This document shows, in pieces, positions 7,875 to 11,511 of a stretch of 11,511 nucleotides of DNA. The translations under genes and the position numbers were made by a program. Source of the stretch: an uncultured Parabacteroides sp. (GTDB taxonomy: Bacteria; Bacteroidota; Bacteroidia; Bacteroidales; Tannerellaceae); contig CALBYC010000181.1 in NCBI GenBank assembly GCA_937890135.1, forward strand, positions 1-11,511. Reading direction: 5' to 3'. The notes below the pieces were generated by a model. The model made no database searches. It was not told the origin of the DNA and saw only the letters and a program-made list of their open reading frames with translations. The number at the start of each line of letters is the position of its first letter. Within the stretch, counting starts at the first letter, position 1.

Positions 7875-8752
7875 TTCCCGTCCGCCAAGATTTTTGCTAA
7901 ATTCATCATCTCTTCCTTCCAATTGTATGACAACGGATTTATCCGGACCAACTTGCATCCTGTCTCTTCCGCAATTAATTCGGCATTCTTCTTATCAAAC
8001 TCTTGCTGGACAAAAACTATTTTTGCGCCCGAATGATGTGCCACCTCTATCAGGTTTTTCAACTGAGCGGGGGAAGGTTCTTTTCCGTCCAACTCGATAC
8101 AAAGTTGGTTTAACCCAAATTCCCTCGCAAAATAGGTCAGGGCAGGATGATAGATGATGAAAGACGTTCCTCGGACGGGTTGCAAAATCTGTTCCATCTC
8201 TCTCCTTACGGCTTCTATCTCCGACAAAGTTTGCTCATAATTTTGCGCATATAAGGCACGGTTTTCCGGATCGAGTTCCACCAAAGCGTCTGCAATATTT
8301 TGAATCATCACTTTCGCTCCGGTTATTGAAGTCCAAATGTGGGGATCTATCATCCCATGATGGTGCGCATGACCTTCATGAGGCTGCTCATCCTCATGGC
8401 TTTCAATTAAATTCATGCCTTTAGACAAATCATACACTTTCATATCGGGGTTCTGCGCTTCTATCGTTTTCATCCAAGCCAGTTCGAATCCTATGTAACC
8501 GATTTTAAAGTAGGCCATGCTGTTTCCTATCCGCATCATCTGCTGAGGGGCTGGATCATACGTCTCCGGGCTTTGACCGACCGGCGTTACCGTATTGACT
8601 TGGAAACGTCCACCTGCTATCTTTTCCACAAAATAACGTTGAGGTTCAATCGTAACGGATATGAGACGCTCTTCCTGCTCGTTTTGGCAACCACTCAATG
8701 CCAGCAGCCCCATCCATACTAAGACAAATAATAAAGTATGTATATGCTTCAT
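7871..8752 (-). CDS. Metal ABC transporter substrate-binding lipoprotein, ZnuA-like
   Basis: This encodes a 293-residue cluster A-I binding protein for a divalent metal, probably zinc. A lipoprotein signal peptide spans residues 1-21, with lipobox LALSGC and lipidated C22. A His/Glu-rich loop at about 118-133 (HEDEQPHEGHAHHH) is typical of zinc-type members. Candidate metal ligands are H138 in DPHIW and H202 in YHPALTYF. The usual first histidine of the SPH motif is a glutamate here (SPE, E63), and the usual aspartate of DPL is an asparagine (N272 in INPL). The start at 8752 was chosen because it begins directly with the signal peptide and lies downstream of a -7 box; an ATG at 8800 would place 16 unlikely residues before it. 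The stop overlaps the ATPase ATG by 4 bases. The gene is probably first in its unit. Confidence 0.9.
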   Translation of the reverse strand: MKHIHTLLFVLVWMGLLALSGCQNEQEERLISVTIEPQRYFVEKIAGGRFQVNTVTPVGQSPETYDPAPQQMMRIGNSMAYFKIGYIGFELAWMKTIEAQNPDMKVYDLSKGMNLIESHEDEQPHEGHAHHHGMIDPHIWTSITGAKVMIQNIADALVELDPENRALYAQNYEQTLSEIEAVRREMEQILQPVRGTSFIIYHPALTYFAREFGLNQLCIELDGKEPSPAQLKNLIEVAHHSGAKIVFVQQEFDKKNAELIAEETGCKLVRINPLSYNWKEEMMNLAKILADGK

Positions 8753-8770
8753 GTTTCTATAATTTTCGGA

Positions 8771-8778
8771 CAAATTTA
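8771..8778 (-). promoter_or_regulatory. -7 box of a candidate promoter for the metal-uptake unit
   Basis: On the minus strand 8778-8771 reads TAAATTTG, a match to TAnnTTTG, ending 18 bases before the lipoprotein ATG at 8752. No clear TTG lies 19-21 bases upstream. A 9-base direct repeat (GAAAATTAT on the minus strand, at 8783-8791 and 8759-8767) flanks the box and might be a regulator site. Confidence 0.45.
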
Positions 8779-8964
8779 CATGATAATTTTCAGAATACAC
8801 GATAGTTCATTCATATTTGATTAATCCGCTGCATTCAATCCTTTCTTTGAGCATTCACTCACAAAGACCTGTCATACAGCATTTATAATTTGTCAATATC
8901 ACTACCACGCATGGTTGTTTAATATCTTTTATCATCACAAAAACGAATTTTAATATCAAAAGTA

Positions 8965-8995
8965 TTGACAAATGAGCACATAGCATGTATTTTTG
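8965..8995 (+). promoter_or_regulatory. Bacteroidota promoter, plus strand, driving a candidate small RNA
   Basis: TTG at 8965-8967 (-33 box) is followed after exactly 20 bases by TATTTTTG at 8988-8995, a match to the -7 box TAnnTTTG. Both boxes and the spacing fit the Bacteroidota primary sigma factor consensus, making this the best promoter in the window. Transcription should begin at about 9000. It points away from the metal-uptake unit and toward the 3' end of ftsW, where no plus-strand gene exists. Confidence 0.72.
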
Positions 8996-8999
8996 CAAC

Positions 9000-9080
9000 G
9001 TGGTTTTTTCATAATAGTATTAGATTTAAGGTTAACAAAGTTGATTTAGGGGTTGTCGTGAGACAGCCTCTATTTGTTTT
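9000..9080 (+). ncRNA. Candidate stand-alone small RNA, about 80 bases
   Basis: The unit runs from the promoter at 8965-8995 to a terminator hairpin at 9047-9072 with a T-rich tail to 9080. The first 45 bases are A/T-rich with little obvious pairing (for example TAATAGTATTA at 9013-9023 and GTTAAC at 9031-9036), which would leave an open region for base-pairing to a target. No start codon with a credible reading frame follows. Both neighbouring genes run on the other strand, so the RNA is not an obvious leader. It could be a small RNA, or the leftover leader of a gene that has moved away. Similar promoter-plus-terminator RNAs without a gene, such as the Bacteroidales-1 motif, are known in this order, but I cannot assign it to a family. 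Confidence 0.5.
9047..9080 (+). terminator. GNRA-loop hairpin with T-rich tail
   Basis: Positions 9047-9057 pair with 9062-9072 around a GTGA tetraloop (9058-9061), an RNA GNRA loop. Two of the 11 pairs are G-U (9050 with 9069, 9053 with 9066), so the stem is continuous only as a plus-strand RNA; the minus-strand transcript would have A-C mismatches. A tail TTTGTTTT at 9073-9080 follows. This looks like an imperfect intrinsic terminator. Confidence 0.6.
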
Positions 9081-9139
9081 ATACCTGTCCCATACTCTAT
9101 CCGTCCAACGTCAGGGTAAAATGGATGAGGCCAAATGGT

Positions 9140-10456
9140 TCAGCCTTGTGGTGGTGGCGCAGGCATCGTCTGTTTTGAAGACGGAGAATCCGGTACCCAG
9201 TTATCGATTTCTTCTTTGCTCACTCCAGGCAAAGATGTTACATCATCGTTCTCAGCTTTGGATGTTTCTTCCGGATAATCATCCTCCTCGTTTCCTATGT
9301 TTGCGGAAAATCGGCTTACACTCAATATGATGCCGATATAAAGGCAACTGATGACGTTAGATGTTCCTCCACGGCTAATCAGAGGTAACGGTTGTCCCGT
9401 GACAGGGAAAGCCCCAACAGCCACAGCCATATTGATTAAAGCCTGCGTCACCAGCATCAAAGCACAGCCTAATATCAAATACTTTGGGAATAACTTGTCA
9501 CACCGCTTGGCTATCACACGAACCCGCAGGAGCAATACGATATACAAGAAAAGTACGCAGACTCCTCCGACAAGTCCCATCTCCTCTATGATAATGGCAT
9601 AAATAAAATCGGAAAAAGCCTGCGGAAGTGAATCGCGCATCTGCCCATGCCCGGGGAATTTTCCCAAAACCCCACCGGTAGCGATGGCAATTTTCGCCAA
9701 GTCTTCCTGATAATGTTTGTTCTGTGCATTCGTCAAGGACATCTGTTTCCCGGAAGAGTCCAACCTGTCATCCACAAAAAAACGTTCTATGCGGTGTTTC
9801 CAAGTGACAGCCCTATCGGGCATATAGTTCATTGCCGATTCAGGCATGATATAAAGAGTCGCTGCGGCTACCATGCCCACCAACATGGGGATGGCAAGCA
9901 AACGGAGTATGTATTTAAGCGATATACGCCCTATGTACAACATCATCAACATGATGACGTACAACAGAAAGGCGGTTGAACCGTTGTTTACAAATATGAA
10001 AAGGACAGTCACACCTACAAACCCGACTATTATTTTCAATGTCTTCAAATCCCCGATTACATCCTTCTTGCTCAAGATATGAGCCATAAAACAAACAGAA
10101 CACAATTTTGCCACTTCTGACGGTTGGAAAGTGATTCCAAATATAGAAATCCAACGGGGCTCTCCATTGATGACCACACCGATATATGGAGTCACGGCCA
10201 ATAGCAATATGGCCAAAGGCAAAGCCAACCCCAACCATCGATAATACTTATCCGGTATGTTGAGGAATATCAAGACACATATGGCGCCAAACGCCAAAAG
10301 GACAGCATGACGGACAATAGGCTCCCAATAATTCTCACTCTTGTAAGCAAGCGTGCTGGTTGCGCTATATACCTCAACGAGGGAGACAAGGCATAATATC
10401 ATAAAGATAATCCAAATAACCCTATCTCCTTTAAATAATCTCCTCGCCAACTCCAT
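9140..10456 (-). CDS. ftsW: FtsW, septal peptidoglycan glycosyltransferase
   Basis: This encodes a 438-residue SEDS-family protein of the inner membrane that polymerises lipid II into septal glycan strands with its partner penicillin-binding protein FtsI. About ten hydrophobic segments are seen. Family blocks are GEPRWI at 98-103, QPSEVAK at 111-117, and GKFPGHGQ then SLPQAFSDFIYAIIIEEMG at about 265-294, with D283 at the catalytic aspartate position. LPLISRGGTSNV at 357-368 is the LPFVSYGGSS-type loop. The C-terminal tail after about 388 is acidic and ends proline-rich (PAPPPQG), a cytoplasmic extension. The start is ATG at 10456, 11 bases after the murD stop. In the usual dcw order murG would follow, but here the gene ends the cluster and is followed by the small-RNA region. 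Confidence 0.96.
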   Translation of the reverse strand: MELARRLFKGDRVIWIIFMILCLVSLVEVYSATSTLAYKSENYWEPIVRHAVLLAFGAICVLIFLNIPDKYYRWLGLALPLAILLLAVTPYIGVVINGEPRWISIFGITFQPSEVAKLCSVCFMAHILSKKDVIGDLKTLKIIVGFVGVTVLFIFVNNGSTAFLLYVIMLMMLYIGRISLKYILRLLAIPMLVGMVAAATLYIMPESAMNYMPDRAVTWKHRIERFFVDDRLDSSGKQMSLTNAQNKHYQEDLAKIAIATGGVLGKFPGHGQMRDSLPQAFSDFIYAIIIEEMGLVGGVCVLFLYIVLLLRVRVIAKRCDKLFPKYLILGCALMLVTQALINMAVAVGAFPVTGQPLPLISRGGTSNVISCLYIGIILSVSRFSANIGNEEDDYPEETSKAENDDVTSLPGVSKEEIDNWVPDSPSSKQTMPAPPPQG

Positions 10457-10467
10457 AATCTAATCCA

Positions 10468-11511
10468 TCACAAGTTCCTGACACACGATTTAAACTGGTC
10501 TCCCCTGTCCTCGTAGCAAGTAAAAAGATCGAAACTGGCACAGCAAGGAGACAGCAACACCGTATCCCCCTTATGGGCCATCTTATAAGCTTTCTCTACC
10601 GCTTCCTGCATGGAACGTGCATCCTCTATTTGAGGAACTTTCCCATCAAAAAAGCCATGCAGCTTATTGTTGTCAATTCCCAAGAATATCAAGGAATGAA
10701 CCTTCTCCTTCACCAATTCTTCGATTTCGCTATAATCATTACCTTTATCTGTGCCGCCCAAAATCAGCACGACCGGAGTAGTCATCGATTGCAAGGCATA
10801 CCAGCAAGAATTGACATTGGTCGCTTTGGAATCATTGATATAATCTACCCCCTTGACACGCGCCACCTTTTCCAGACGATGTTCGACACCAGTGAATCCC
10901 ATCAAAGAAGCCCTGATTTTATCATCCTGTAAATCCATAATCTTGGCTGTAATCGTGGCGGCCAAAGAATTATACAAATTATGCTTGCCCATCAAAGCCA
11001 ATAAATCTTCTTCCATTCTGAATGTACCGTTTTCTGTTTCCACTACTATATTGTTGTTTTCCACATATCCTTTTACATTTTCCTCATGCGTCTCGGCAAA
11101 GGGATAAAACGTCGATTCTATATTCCGCTTCTTTATCTCACGTTGTATGACGGGATCGTCGTTCCAAAAGATGAAGGCATCCTCTTTTGTCTGGTTCTGA
11201 ACGATACGGAATTTAGCATCCACATAGTTTTGCATCTCATAGTTATACCGGTCCAAGTGATCAGGTGTGATATTCAACAAAACCGCTATGTCCGCCTTGA
11301 AATCATACATGTTATCCAATTGGAAGCTGCTCAATTCGATTACATATACGGCATGGGGCGATTCTGCCACCTGCAAGGCCAGACTGTTGCCCACGTTCCC
11401 GGCCAAGCCCGCGTCGATGCCTGCTTCTGTCAAGATATGATGAGTCAGCAATGTCGTTGTTGTCTTTCCATTACTACCCGTAATGCATATCATTTTAGAA
11501 TGCGTATAACG
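10468..11511 (-). CDS. murD: UDP-N-acetylmuramoylalanine--D-glutamate ligase, 5' end outside the window
   Basis: This cytoplasmic Mur ligase adds D-glutamate to UDP-MurNAc-L-Ala using ATP. The visible part is about 347 residues. The frame stays open to the right edge (six further codons before the ATG at 11493), and the protein lacks its N-terminal UDP-binding domain, so the true start lies beyond 11511. Visible motifs in order are the ATP-binding GSNGKTTTT, ELSSFQLD, NITPDHLDRY, GKHNLYN, HRLE, NDSKATN, GGTDKG and the C-terminal SPCCASFDLF with EDRGDQFK, all specific to MurD. ftsW follows after 11 bases, the standard dcw order. Confidence 0.97.
   Translation of the reverse strand, partial: RYTHSKMICITGSNGKTTTTLLTHHILTEAGIDAGLAGNVGNSLALQVAESPHAVYVIELSSFQLDNMYDFKADIAVLLNITPDHLDRYNYEMQNYVDAKFRIVQNQTKEDAFIFWNDDPVIQREIKKRNIESTFYPFAETHEENVKGYVENNNIVVETENGTFRMEEDLLALMGKHNLYNSLAATITAKIMDLQDDKIRASLMGFTGVEHRLEKVARVKGVDYINDSKATNVNSCWYALQSMTTPVVLILGGTDKGNDYSEIEELVKEKVHSLIFLGIDNNKLHGFFDGKVPQIEDARSMQEAVEKAYKMAHKGDTVLLSPCCASFDLFTCYEDRGDQFKSCVRNL

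Larger units (their letters stand above)
8753..9139. other. 387-base intergenic region between ftsW and the ZnuA-like gene
   Basis: No protein gene is supported here. The left end (8753-8800) holds the candidate promoter of the metal-uptake unit. The middle (8801-8960) is A/T-rich with one arm of an 11-base inverted repeat at 8888-8898; the other arm, at 8963-8973, covers the -33 box of a plus-strand promoter. The right part (about 9000-9080) is a candidate small RNA. From 9081 to 9139 nothing is recognised except the region just past the ftsW stop. Confidence 0.7.

Noticed and set aside
8965..9330. Plus-strand open frame of 121 codons near the orphan promoter
   Set aside because: Its start falls inside the promoter itself, and its second half is antisense to ftsW. 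The protein shows no family features, so the RNA is not read as a messenger for it.

Overview
The window looks like a chromosomal stretch from a Bacteroidales bacterium (Bacteroides or a close relative). Three things point there: promoter boxes of the Bacteroidota type (TTG, about 20 bases, then TAnnTTTG), few convincing Shine-Dalgarno sites at gene starts, and protein features typical of the group, such as a MetRS with a fused C-terminal tRNA-binding domain and a metal-binding lipoprotein with SPE in place of SPH. All protein genes lie on the minus strand. The only plus-strand genes supported are a tRNA-Asn at the left edge and a candidate small RNA near 9000-9080.

Read in the direction of transcription (right to left): (1) murD (its start lies outside the window) and ftsW, two genes of the cell-wall and division (dcw) cluster, 11 bases apart. 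The usual next gene, murG, is absent. (2) An intergenic region of about 390 bases that carries a strong plus-strand Bacteroidota promoter followed by a short A/T-rich RNA and a GNRA-loop terminator hairpin. No plus-strand gene follows, so it is a candidate stand-alone small RNA. (3) A tightly overlapping four-gene unit: a ZnuA-like metal-binding lipoprotein, a ZnuC-like ATPase, a 75-residue two-helix membrane protein (PLDc_N type) and an NAD(P)-dependent epimerase/dehydratase. No ABC permease gene is present. (4) metG with its own -7 box, followed almost without gaps by a WbpE/WlbC-like sugar aminotransferase, a WbpB/WlbA-like sugar-nucleotide oxidase and a Wzx-type flippase. This looks like a short surface-glycan module trailing metG. 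(5) A terminator hairpin between the flippase and the convergent tRNA-Asn.

The clearest anomaly is a frameshift near the start of the ZnuC-like ATPase. The start codon expected from gene structure (7872-7874, overlapping the lipoprotein stop as ATGA) opens a frame that encodes the normal N-terminus, but this frame fails near 7802-7808 and stops at 7785-7787. The rest of the protein continues in another frame. The loss of one CT unit explains it. The small-RNA candidate is the most promising undescribed element.
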